Shown here one piece after another: positions 10,711 to 18,662 of a stretch of 20,415 bases of DNA. The position numbers were made by a program, and so were the translations under genes. The notes under the pieces are model-generated. The model was not told the DNA's origin, made no database searches, and saw nothing but the letters and a program-made list of their open reading frames with translations. Position 1 is the first letter of the stretch, and each line of letters begins with the position of its first letter. The DNA comes from Pleurobrachia bachei (taxonomy: Eukaryota > Ctenophora > Tentaculata > Cydippida > Pleurobrachiidae). The stretch lies in contig AVPN01001108.1 of the NCBI GenBank assembly GCA_000695325.1, positions 7,279-27,693 on the forward strand. Direction: 5' to 3'.

Positions 10711-10930
10711 CCTATAAACAGAGAGGGGAAGTTTTATCGAAATCATTAGCATGATAGTTAGTGCTTTCGCCTTTCGTATGTCAATTGTCAAATGAATAAG
10801 TCAAAAGTTTGTAAGTAAATCAATGTCTCTGTAAGAGTATGTTTAGTTTGACGAAGTCCATGTTAGATATGTCAGCGGATGTCAGTGTCCCGTCAGTGTT
10901 TACTCCCTAATTTAACATTGTCAGTGTCTA

Positions 10931-11153
10931 TTAAAATATTGCAGCCTCGTCCTGTAGAGACGTATGTTGTGTCTGTCCCAGGATTGTCTGTTGTGTTTGT
11001 CCAATTGGAGTTACATCGTTAACTTCAGAACTTGTCCGTCTTTGTTTTAGTTTTGTCTTTACGGAGGATCGTAACAAACAGGTACACAGGATAACCATGA
11101 GAAAAATGAAAATCGAAACTGCTACAACAATCGCCTCGGGTACTTGCAGCATC
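10931..11153 (-). CDS. Small single-pass membrane protein ORF, 73 aa
   Basis: ATG at 11152-11150, stop TAA at 10933-10931. Residues about 5-27 form one hydrophobic segment (EAIVVAVSIFIFLMVILCTC). It is followed by a basic stretch (RSSVKTKLKQRR) and a polar tail with a repeated GQTQxT motif (IGQTQQT, LGQTQHT). The basic side suggests the tail is cytoplasmic. An acceptor (ATTATTCTTTTTAG) ends one base before the ATG, so this may be a complete small protein or the last exon of a larger one. It lies 220 bp upstream of MRPL12 on the same strand. No family recognised. A copy at 13137-13344 has lost the start. Confidence 0.5.
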
Positions 11154-11189
11154 CTAAAAAGAATAATATTTAATTAAATGTGATTGTTA
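11139..11189 (+). other. 51-bp block whose second copy is its direct complement
   Basis: It spans the ATG, the first codons and the splice acceptor of the membrane ORF. It begins GGTACTTGCAGCATCC; the corresponding block in copy 2 (13345-13395) begins CCATGAACGTCGTAGG. All 51 bases are complementary in the same order. This copy is probably the original because it carries the acceptor and start. Confidence 0.95.
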
Positions 11190-11204
11190 AGTTTTATAAC
11201 GGCA

Positions 11205-11254
11205 TCCCTTGCACCTTCGGAAGTTCCCGGGAGATCTACTTGAGGTGCAAGGGA
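11205..11254. repeat. Stem-loop, copy 1
   Basis: TCCCTTGCACCT (11205-11216) pairs with AGGTGCAAGGGA (11243-11254) around a 26-nt loop. Its counterpart in copy 2 is at 13410-13461. It sits between the membrane ORF and the retrotransposon remnant and may mark that remnant's 3' border. Confidence 0.6.
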
Positions 11255-11443
11255 GGCTATTAATTTTCACTCCGTTCCAATACTGTCATGTAGATTGGAG
11301 CGCTGTCTGGAAAATCGTTGCAGCTCCTGAAATAGATCAACTCATTTCTTATATATATATAATAGAACTGAGTCGAAAGAGGTATCACGGATTTGACTCA
11401 ATAAATGACAGAGATCTTAGTCTGCTGTCGGCCATGGTTCGCC

Positions 11444-11875
11444 TCACATGATGACCAGTTCTCTTGTAGCCGCATTCCAGCAAAAGGGCGATGAAATTTC
11501 TCCTGCTAGGGTTCCATCTAGCCCGGTCAGTGTGACGGTGGTTGCTCCCATGGAGACCGTTACCTTTCTGTTCTCGTAATAGAAGTTAAACACCCCCAAA
11601 ATGTCAGGTGGAACACCCAATGTAGCTAGTGAGGACATTACTAGCTTGGGTGAGACTGTGTCGAACGCCCTCGCGAAATCTAGAAACAGCCCAAGACAAT
11701 AATTCTTCTGTTCTAGAGCGTCATGGATTTTCAGCAACGCTTTTAGAGCCGCCAGCCCAGTGGAGTTGCCTCTTCTAAATCCTAGTTGCTGGTCTGCTAG
11801 ACGGGATGTGATGTTGAGATCCCAATCAACATTCCAGAAAAGTAACTTTTCAAACAACTTGTATAAACAGGGCAT
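11444..11875 (-). pseudogene. Non-LTR retrotransposon reverse-transcriptase fragment, copy 1
   Basis: A 143-codon frame with the N-terminal part of a non-LTR reverse transcriptase: LYKLFEKLL, then QQLGFRRGNSTGLAALKAL (fingers), then palm motif A in LGLFLDFARAFDTVSPKL with its catalytic Asp, then FYYENRKVTV. The order and spacing resemble CR1/L2-like elements. The frame ends before the YxDD-type catalytic motif, so the enzyme is truncated and inactive. The companion copy is 13661-14113. Other parts of such an element lie at 15989-16577. Confidence 0.85.
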
Positions 11876-11879
11876 AGTA

Positions 11880-12400
11880 GTTATTATGCCCTCGCAACGG
11901 GATCGTCAATATGAGCTCCACCAACATTCTCAATTGTGGTTGGTGACGCACGAAGCACGCGAAAAAGAAGCCCGCACCAACAATTGTGGTAAATCCTCCC
12001 TAATCCCACTTTCTCGAATCTTTTTCATTAACTCCAACGGAGAGTTGTCTGGTAAACAACAACTGGCGGTCCTGTAATGGGCCTGTAATACACCAATTTG
12101 GTTCTTCAGGAACTGAAGAGGTGCCCATGTATGGAGAATTTGACAACAACTCTAGCCCTTCGTTCACATGATCTCCAGTTTTATGCAGCAGGCTGAAAAA
12201 CCGGAATTCCGGTATCGATGCAAATCTAACCGACATTCTGTCCGCTACATTGTCTATACACAAAAAGTATATATCCCGGAACTTTTTCCAGCCGTCGGTC
12301 TCCCGAGCAGCGCTGACTCTAGTAACCTCGCATCCCTCAAAACGACTAGAAGTTTTCTCTTTCTCTGATTGTTGCTTGGTTGTTTAAGATCAGAGGCCAG
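11880..12400 (-). pseudogene. Retrotransposon-associated sequence upstream of RT, copy 1
   Basis: Minus-strand remnants of the same coding sequence seen at 14802-14335: RMSVRFASIPEFRFFSLL and NEGLELLSNSP are recognisable near 12263-12100. Frames are interrupted by stops and small indels. A 41-bp insertion with a 9-bp target duplication lies at 11931-11989. Function unknown; the position before RT suggests it belonged to the element or to a gene the element landed in. Confidence 0.5.
11931..11989. mobile_element. 41-bp insertion with 9-bp target-site duplication
   Basis: CAATTGTGG at 11931-11939 is repeated at 11981-11989. Between them lies a 41-bp insert (11940-11980) starting TTGGTG and ending CACCAA, 6-bp inverted ends. 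Copy 2 (around 14198) has a single CAATTGTGG and no insert, so it shows the empty site directly. Confidence 0.75.
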
Positions 12401-12473
12401 ACACGTATACATCATAGCGCCACAAACCAAAAGTTATAATAACGACAACTTAATAAAACATGTAATTCCAAAC

Positions 12474-12962
12474 TTTTTTAGACGCATCCACAGAGATAAG
12501 TTTAACAGTGAATGCTTTCTTTTCCTCAACAGGCGGTGCCTCCTCGACAACTTCAGACTCAACTGCTGCGGGTGCAGAGGCGGCGGGAGCTGCGGCCCCG
12601 ATTGCTATGTCACCGATACCTAATGAGGAACAATGATATAGTTTGATGTCCGATAATCAGTTAAAAGATTACAGATATTGGGCACAAAACATTGAGTCCA
12701 TATAATATCAAATGACATAGCACAAGACGAACAGCCATAACTCACCGAGCCTTGATTTTAGGACCTTTGTAAGATGTCCCGTTTCTATGAGGGACAAGTT
12801 GCAAATCTGATCAGCGATAGAGCGGACATTCTCTGACACCCCAATCAGTCCATCTTCTTCATCCTGGGCTGGGGCAGGAACCGGCGCTGCTGCTGCTGCA
12901 GATAAGGCTCGTTTCCCTGAGAGAACGGACAGGGACTGCCCCAGACAAAACCTTGCTAGCAT
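12474..12962 (-). pseudogene. MRPL12 5'-half duplicate (exons 1 and 2 only)
   Basis: Exon 1 (12962-12746) and exon 2 (12619-12474) match the intact gene. Only two residues change in the presequence (LGQSLS instead of LRRSLS). The exon 1 donor (GTGAGT) and exon 2 acceptor are kept. The exon 2 donor context changed from AAG|GTGCGG to AAA|GTTTGG, and exons 3 and 4, which encode most of the C-terminal factor-binding domain, are absent. Instead, copy 1 of the retrotransposon remnant follows. The good preservation argues for a young duplication, or for an assembly duplicate of the other haplotype. A product would lack factor binding. Confidence 0.85.
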
Positions 12963-13136
12963 CCTATAAATAGAGAGGGGAAGTTTTATCGAAATCATTA
13001 GCATGATAGTTAGTGCTTTCGCCTTTCGTATGTCAATTGTCAAATGAATAAGTCAAAAGTTTGTAAGTAAATCAATGTCTCTGTAAGAGTATGTCCCGTC
13101 AGTGTTTACTCCCTAATTTAACATTGTCAGTGTCTA

Positions 13137-13344
13137 TTAAAATATTGCAGCCTCGTCCTGTAGAGACGTATGTTGTGTCTGTCCCAGGATTGTCTGTTGT
13201 GTTTGTCCAATTGGAGTTACATCGTTAACTTCAGAACTTGTCCGTCTTTGTTTTAGTTTTGTCTTTACGGAGGATCGTAACAAACAGGTACACAGGATAA
13301 CCATGAGAAAAATGAAAATCGAAACTGCTACAACAATCGCCTCG
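13137..13344 (-). pseudogene. Second copy of the small membrane ORF, start lost
   Basis: The membrane segment, basic stretch, GQTQxT tail and stop are kept. The acceptor, ATG and first few codons are replaced by the complement-only block 13345-13395. The hydrophobic frame runs upstream only to a stop codon, without a usable ATG. Confidence 0.7.
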
Positions 13345-13395
13345 CCATGAACGTCGTAGGATTTTTCTTATTATAAATTAATTTACACTAACAAT
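13345..13395 (+). other. 51-bp complement-only block in copy 2
   Basis: Position-by-position complement of 11139-11189, same order, all 51 bases, flanked on both sides by normal copy-to-copy identity (CGCCTCG before, AGTTTT after). The minus-strand acceptor and ATG of the membrane ORF are destroyed by it. Confidence 0.95.
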
Positions 13396-13409
13396 AGTTT
13401 TGTTACGGC

Positions 13410-13461
13410 ATCCCTTGCACCTTCGGAAGTTCCCAGGAGATCTACTTGAGGTGCAAGGGAT
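13410..13461. repeat. Stem-loop, copy 2
   Basis: ATCCCTTGCACCT (13410-13422) pairs with AGGTGCAAGGGAT (13449-13461). The stem is one pair longer than in copy 1. Confidence 0.6.
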
Positions 13462-13660
13462 AGCTATTAATTTTCACTCCGTTCCAATACTGTCATGTAG
13501 ATTGGAGCGCTGTCTGGAAAATCGTTGCAGCTACTGAAATAGATCAACTCATTTCTTATCGAACTGAGTCGAAAGAGGTATCACGGATTTGACTCAATAA
13601 GTGGCAGAGATCTTAGTCTGCTGTCGGCCATGGTTCGCCTCAGGTGTGTAAGGCTTCTTT

Positions 13661-14113
13661 TCAGGCTGGATAAGAACCCTCGCATGATGACCAGTTCTCT
13701 TGTAGCCGCATTCCAGCAAAAGGGCGAAGAAATTCCTCTTGCTGGGGTTCCAGGTCTAGCCCGCTCAGTGTGACGGTGGCTGCTCCCATGGAAACCGTTA
13801 CCTTTCTGTTCTCGTAATAGAAGTTAAACACCCCCAAAATGTCAGGTGGAACACCCAATGTAGCTAGTGAGGACATTACTAGCTTGGGTGAGACTGTGTC
13901 GAACGCCCTCGCGAAATCTAGAAACAGCCCAAGACAATAATTCTTCTGTTCTAGAGCGTCATGGATTTTCAGCAACGCTTTTAGAGCCGCCAGCCCAGTG
14001 GAGTTGCCTCTTCTAAATCCTAGTTGCTGGTCTGCTAGACGGGATGTGATGTTGAGATCCCAATCAACATTCCAGACAAGTAACTTTTCAAACAACTTGT
14101 ATAAACAGGGCAT
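13661..14113 (-). pseudogene. Non-LTR retrotransposon reverse-transcriptase fragment, copy 2
   Basis: Same N-terminal RT segment as 11875-11444, nearly identical through ENRKVTVSMGA (LLVWN instead of LLFWN). After that the frame diverges through small indels and ends LEPQQEEFLRPFAG. Motif A is present with its Asp; the YxDD-type motif is absent. Confidence 0.85.
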
Positions 14114-14128
14114 AATAGTTATTATTCC

Positions 14129-14155
14129 CTAGCGTCGGATCCCTCGCACCCGACG
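14129..14155. repeat. Short stem-loop insertion specific to copy 2
   Basis: AGCGTCGG and CCGACGCT pair around an 11-nt loop. Copy 1 has no such sequence at the matching site (near 11887-11895). It may be a tiny foldback insertion. Confidence 0.45.
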
Positions 14156-14313
14156 CTTGTGATCGGGATCGTCAATATGAGCTCCACCAACATTGTCAAT
14201 TGTGGTAAATCCTCCCCAATGCCACTTGCTCGAATCTTTTTCATTAACTCCAACGGAGAGTTGTCTGGTAAACAACAACTGGCGGTCCTGTAATACACCA
14301 ATTGAAGAGGTGC

Positions 14314-14368
14314 CCATATGGTCATGTTTTTTTTTCATTGGTAGTGAAAAAAAACATGACCATATATG
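14314..14368. repeat. Stem-loop insertion specific to copy 2
   Basis: ATATGGTCATG followed by T9 pairs with A8 followed by CATGACCATAT, about 19 bp of stem with a small loop around 14338-14345. Copy 1 lacks it (around 12124-12140). The flanking CATATG repeats suggest a foldback insertion. Confidence 0.6.
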
Positions 14369-14802
14369 CCATATGGTGATTTGGACAACAACTCTAGCCC
14401 TTTATTCACATCTCCAGTTTTATCAAGGAGACTGAAAAACCGGAATTCCGGTATCGATGCAAATCTAACCGACATTCTGTCATCTATACACAAAAAGTAT
14501 ATATCCCGGAACTTTTTCCAGCCGTCGGTCTCCCGAGCAGCGCTGACTCCAGTTACCTCGCATCCCTCAAAACGACTAGAAGTTTTCCTCTTTCTCTGAT
14601 TGTTGCTTGGTTGTTTAAGATCAGAGGGCAGTCCCGTATACTCCAGGTTCAACAGGGAGCAAACGTCACTGGATGGGTAGCTGTCATTACCTCCATCGTC
14701 ATCTCCATCTTCGACATCTTTATCTTCGGATTTTTCTCCTTCTCCTTCTCCGGTAAGTGGATCGGGAGGAGGGGAGGAGATGGATTCCCTGTGACTGATT
14801 CC
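14335..14802 (-). pseudogene. Acidic-linker ORF next to the RT fragment
   Basis: One frame is open for 156 codons on the minus strand. It begins with a Gly/Glu then Asp-rich stretch (GEGEGEKSEDKDVEDGDDDG) and continues SSDVCSLLNLEYTGLPSDL. A basic patch follows (NNQRKRKTSSR), then GWKKFRDIYFLCIDDRMSVRF. No clear ATG opens it. A degraded copy is at 12263-12000. Family not recognised. It could be the ORF1 or linker part of the retrotransposon, or an exon of a host gene carried with it. Upstream, a different frame (14649-15098) overlaps it, so a splice or frameshift may link the two. Confidence 0.45.
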
Positions 14803-15342
14803 TCATCTCTCATGTTAAGAAGTGATTCAGTTGCCTCTTCTAAGTGGTGGCCAGGGTCATCAGTCATGTCAAGTTTCGCAGGCTGCAACGAACAACACGG
14901 CCTGGAAAAGGCATCAACCCCTTGGCAACGGGTTGGTGAATCAAACGAAAACTTCCCATCTTCAGTCTTTTCTGTTTCCATTTTCTCAAGTGCTGCAATG
15001 TATCCCAACCTGTTGTTCAGGAAGTTCGTTACCAACCGAGCATGACTGTTCCACCTTGCCTTTCCAGCCTCACTGACGAGTGATACCTCCCAGGGCATGG
15101 GTCCTAATATGACTGGATCGGAAAAACTTGCTCAGTTCGGCAAGGTACAATGCTAGCTCCTCAACTTCGGTGATATCCCTGAGGCCCAGTTTTGGATGCA
15201 GATGATGATGATGGTGTAGATGCTGCATAGTGCGGGTGTGCAGTTGAATGATGAGATTGAACTTGTAGTTGACATGATCTGTGAAATATGAGTTTGAGTT
15301 AGAGATGTCCGTTATCCGTTGCCGTGTATTTTGGACATTCAC
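14649..15342 (-). pseudogene. Unrecognised ORF with a frameshift, across the left palindrome arm
   Basis: The first frame (15342-15070) has a His-rich stretch (MQHLHHHHHLHPKLGL) and TEVEELALYLAELSKF. The second frame (15098-14649) starts MPWEVSLVSEAGKARWN and includes ARLVTNFLNNRLGYIAALEK, ending Lys/Glu-rich. The frames meet at a run of five T; a 1-nt shift there would join them. Both palindrome arms carry the same shift, so it predates the inverted duplication. The first frame has no ATG start: a TAA lies one codon before, and a possible acceptor (ATAATCAG) overlaps its beginning. Function not recognised; the second frame runs past the arm border, so this side is the native context. Confidence 0.4.
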
Positions 15343-15437
15343 TGATTATGTAAATGTATGTAAATGTAAAATAATCTCAATGAATGAGATCTGTTCAGGA
15401 TTAAATAGGGAGGAAAATTAGAAAAATATCTGGCGAG
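14894..15437. repeat. Large inverted repeat, left arm (544 bp)
   Basis: Reverse complement of 15445-15988 with only scattered substitutions and equal arm length. Examples are GATGATGATGATGG facing CATCAGCATCATC, and the outer end AACACGGCC facing GGCCGTGTT. The central spacer is 7 nt (CCCGGCC). Confidence 0.95.
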
Positions 15438-15444
15438 CCCGGCC

Positions 15445-15988
15445 CTCGCCACATATTTTTCTAATTTTCCTCCCTATTTAATCCTGAACAGATCTCATTC
15501 ATTAAGATTATTTTACATTTACATACATTTACATAATCAGTGAATGTCCAAAATACACGGCAACGGATAACGGACATCTCTAACTCAAACTCATATTTCA
15601 CAGATCATGTCAACTACAAGTTCAATCTCATCATTCAACTGCACACCCGCACTATGCAGCATCTACACCATCAGCATCATCTGCATCAAAAATTGGGCCT
15701 CAGGGATATCACCGAAGTTGAGGAGCTAGCATTGTACCTTGCCGAACTGAGCAAGTTTTTCCGATCCAGTCATATTAGGACCCATGCCCTGGGAGGTATC
15801 ACTCGTCAGTGAGGCTGGAAAGGCAAGGTGGAACAGTCATGCTCGGTTGGTAACGAACTTCCTGAACAACAGGTTGGGATACATTGCAGCACTTGAGAAA
15901 ATGGAAACAGAAAGGACTGAAGATGGGAAGTTTTCGTTTGATTCACCAACACGGATGCCAAGGGATTGATTCCTTTTCAGGCCGTGTT
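15445..15988. repeat. Large inverted repeat, right arm (544 bp)
   Basis: Mirror of the left arm. It carries on the plus strand the same His-rich ORF (15540-15812) and start of the MPWEVSL frame (15784-15969), which stops at the arm end. It abuts the retrotransposon endonuclease fragment, so this arm is the displaced one. Confidence 0.95.
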
Positions 15989-16577
15989 TATAAAGTTCAT
16001 CCAGAAACAAGGATATATCAAGACCAACTAATTCAGATTGATTTATCTTCTCCACAAAGGCATCAATATCACCATCCTTGAAAGACCTGCTCAAGATGGT
16101 TTTTGTCAGGCCATGCTGATGTGATTTTCCGATGTGGAACCGGAAGCTGACAAGAAAGTGATCTGGTAGGTATGTTTTTGCTTCAGAGTTGATTGACGTA
16201 ACTCCTGCAGAGTCAGCAGCATCTCGTGTGATAACCAAATCCAGCGTACCCTGATCCTTGTGTGTCGGTACATTTACCATCTGTTTCCAACCATGATCCT
16301 CCAAGACTCCAAGAAAGTCTGATGACAGTCTATCGTCAGGGCGTTCAACATGAACGTTAAAATCACCAACGACAAGGGAACCCTTCTTTTCAGAAAAGTT
16401 GTGTAAAAAGTCCTCCCAGTCATCTAGAAACACGGAGGTCCTTCTCCTCGTCGGCGAGCTATAAACTACCGCAATGGTTGTACGACTGACGTCTATCCCA
16501 CTTATGATTAGGCGAGCCAGCCGCCAGGGCTGCCGAAGCCCAGATTCAAGAGCCGGGCTCTGAGAGCCTCGACGCAA
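15989..16577 (-). pseudogene. Non-LTR retrotransposon endonuclease fragment
   Basis: C-terminal part of an APE-type endonuclease, the enzyme that nicks the target site for target-primed reverse transcription. Visible motifs in order: IAVVYSSPTRRRTSVFLDDW, VVGDFNVHVERPDD (the GDFN motif), VNVPTHKDQGTLDLVITRD, and YLPDHFLVSFRF (the SDH-like motif, here PDH). The tail LFLDELYKHG is typical of the segment after the endonuclease. The N-terminal catalytic part is missing and the right palindrome arm cuts the downstream side. The strand agrees with the RT fragments, and the order EN then RT fits one broken CR1/L2-like element. Confidence 0.85.
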
Positions 16578-17500
16578 TTGGCCTGTCTATGGCACACTCT
16601 TAGAGACAAAGAGGAATGTGTACATCTTTGTCTTTGTAGTGAGAGAGTTCAAAGAAGTCACAGAAAATTTCAAATTTCGTCTCCAAAATTTTGAAACTGG
16701 CGAAATTCAAAATTTTCGCGACGAAACTTAAATTTCTCGATCGCGCGCATATTTTTACGCGCAAAACAATTACGCGCGACTTTCTTTGCTATTTGGACAC
16801 CTATGGTGATAACTTGGGATAGTATAAAACATGTACAAGGGATGTGCATAAGGAGAGTATTTGAGTAAGTGGGCCTGAATAATATAATAGAGGTAAAAAG
16901 GCTTTAAAATAACAAGCTTTGTTGCGATTGATGTCCTGTATGGCGGCGCCATACCCCATTTGATTCTCACAGCAAAGATGGGGTCAGCGCGACAAGTCCA
17001 ACTTTCAATGTTGGACCCATGTTCAACAGTCTAATTTCAAATTGATGTTCAATTCAATCGGAAAGGTCACACTTCACAGTGCAGATTTAACATTCCCCTT
17101 TGACTCGACTTTTTCTTTTCCAATTAAGATAGGTATGTAATGTGAATGTACGACGCGTTATCTCTAACGCGAACTGAATGAATAGAAGGCAGTGTCAGTG
17201 TGGCTACATTGTGTATGTGTGCAGTAGGTACATGCAGTAGTACACAGTAGCAACGAGTGCATGCAGTAGTACAATGAATTTGTAGTTATTATTTCTGTGT
17301 GTAATTTGCCGTTTTCTCATTTTGCGTTGTTCTCTCATATCAGTTTCGTTACCTGCTACTGAGATTAAGATAAGAGTCTGCATTCTAGATCTATGGTTGA
17401 AACTTAAACTTGTCCAGCCTTGAAATAAAACGATACAGCCCAATCTCTAAACTAGTAACCATCTAAGATTACCGATTGTAGGTGTTTTCCCCCAGCCGTC
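16578..17500. other. Non-coding stretch with an AT-rich, CpG-containing patch
   Basis: No exon recognised. At about 16660-16785 short blocks of AAATTT/AAAATTTT alternate with CGCG (GATCGCGCGC, TTACGCGCG), unlike the flanks, and look like a repeat remnant. GTCCAAC..GTTGGAC forms a small stem at about 16996-17016. Confidence 0.4.
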
Positions 17501-17506
17501 CGGTCA

Positions 17507-17541
17507 CTTCTCTCTCTCTATCTCTCTCTCTCTCCCTCTCT
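17507..17541 (+). repeat. Pyrimidine microsatellite (CT)n
   Basis: Near-perfect TC repeat interrupted by TAT and TCCC. Confidence 0.8.
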
Positions 17542-18393
17542 TTTACAGCTGACCATATTATATGCGAATTACTGACTGTCAAGTTTTTCATCGATAACAT
17601 ATGGCAAGATAAGTAAAAAGTACAGTACTAGAAAAGAGTAACTGTCAACGATATCATGAGAGAAAGTTCAGCTGCTTGCATCAATTTTATATTAGTTGAT
17701 TTGAGAAAGTTGTACACCTCCCCATTTCCATGGGTATTATTGTTCTTGGAGGCCTCTCTTCTTGGGTCGAGATGAAGGGTTGAAACCATAGTCTTTCCTT
17801 TCCCCGGCCTGGTTTTCCATGTGTATTACCCAATATCACCGATTTTGCTTCTCCCGTGATCTGTCAACTGCAGCAGCAACGTGCTGCGTGAAAAGAAGGT
17901 GGTTGTGGTTTTAGAAAGTGAACTATACCCTTGTATGGAAATAAACCTCTAAGTACGTGAAAATTGCAGTTACGCCCTTCAAAATATTCACTCCCTTTGG
18001 TTCCCAGTATTCCATTTAACCTAGATTCACGGCTGCAGAACTTTCTTTTTTCAGCTCGGCTGGGTGTCGAAACCTCGTACGTTTTTAAAACATATTCTCA
18101 GGATACTATTTTCTTTTTTGGGAAGGCCGGGTTGACCGGTTCAACTATAAATAGAATTGAATCAGGTTTCAAAATCACTACATACACATTCAGTAGGTCA
18201 TTAGGACTTTTTCCCATCCGGATTTTGCAATGAAACCCAGGTTAGAAAACTTTCAGGTATCTCTAACCCGAGAATCTTGTCTCTATAACAGCAGGGAACT
18301 CTTTATTTATACTCTCTCTATTATTACTCTCTTTATTACTGTTATATTCAACCTCATAAAAGAAGAATGAATTATATGTTAGCGCCACATAGG
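17542..18393. other. Stretch without recognised genes
   Basis: The ORF 17964-18233 (+) has no recognisable domain and no splice support. I see nothing else here. Confidence 0.4.
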
Positions 18394-18448
18394 CCACAGT
18401 GTGTAACATCTCGTTAGTGCTGCACTAACGAGATGTTACACACTGTGG
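18394..18448. repeat. Perfect 27-bp hairpin with 1-nt loop
   Basis: The left arm begins CCACAGTGTGTAACATC at 18394 and ends at 18420. After a single T the exact reverse complement runs 18422-18448, ending ACACACTGTGG. Confidence 0.9.
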
Positions 18449-18618
18449 CACTAATAGTGCAGCAGTGATGACGTTTTCTCTGTTGTGTGCGAATTCTACT
18501 CATTACCCTCTCCTCCCAGGCCATATTCTTCTTCTGTCAAGCGTGTGTTTCTTCAATTGTCGAATTTATACCACCTGGCTTTCAGCCAGAATAGATCTAT
18601 TTTTGTCGTGCCGCTTTT

Positions 18619-18662
18619 TTACAAAAACTACCAACCGGCATGCCGGTTGGTAGTTTTTGTAA
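18619..18662. repeat. Perfect 44-bp palindrome without loop
   Basis: TTACAAAAACTACCAACC..GGCATGCC..GGTTGGTAGTTTTTGTAA is fully self-complementary around the centre at 18640/18641. Symmetry breaks right outside on both sides. Confidence 0.95.

Larger units (their letters stand above)
10158..12420 (+). repeat. Tandem duplication B, copy 1 (about 2.26 kb)
   Basis: Starts inside MRPL12 intron 2 at CACAAACCAAAAG and runs through MRPL12 exons 2 and 1, the membrane ORF, a stem-loop and a reverse-transcriptase fragment. It ends near ATCAGAGGCCAG. The same order recurs from 12421. The copies differ by scattered substitutions and several small indels, unlike the near-identical duplication A. Confidence 0.9.
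12421..14648 (+). repeat. Tandem duplication B, copy 2 (about 2.2 kb)
   Basis: Repeats 10158-12420 head to tail. Relative to copy 1 it lacks a 46-bp stretch after AGTATGT (13096), has a complement-only block (13345-13395), lacks the 41-bp insertion, and carries its own extra stem-loops near 14129-14155 and 14314-14368. The right border is near 14648, where the shared sequence stops. Confidence 0.9.

Noticed and set aside
10456-10791. Longer MRPL12 start (MTIDIRKAKAL...) in the open upstream frame
   Set aside because: A strong acceptor ends one base before the MLARF ATG, and MLARFCLRRS is a good mitochondrial presequence start.
15837-15988. Extension of the endonuclease ORF into the right palindrome arm
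   Set aside because: This part is antisense to the ORF of the arm and is open by chance; the endonuclease homology ends at the arm border.
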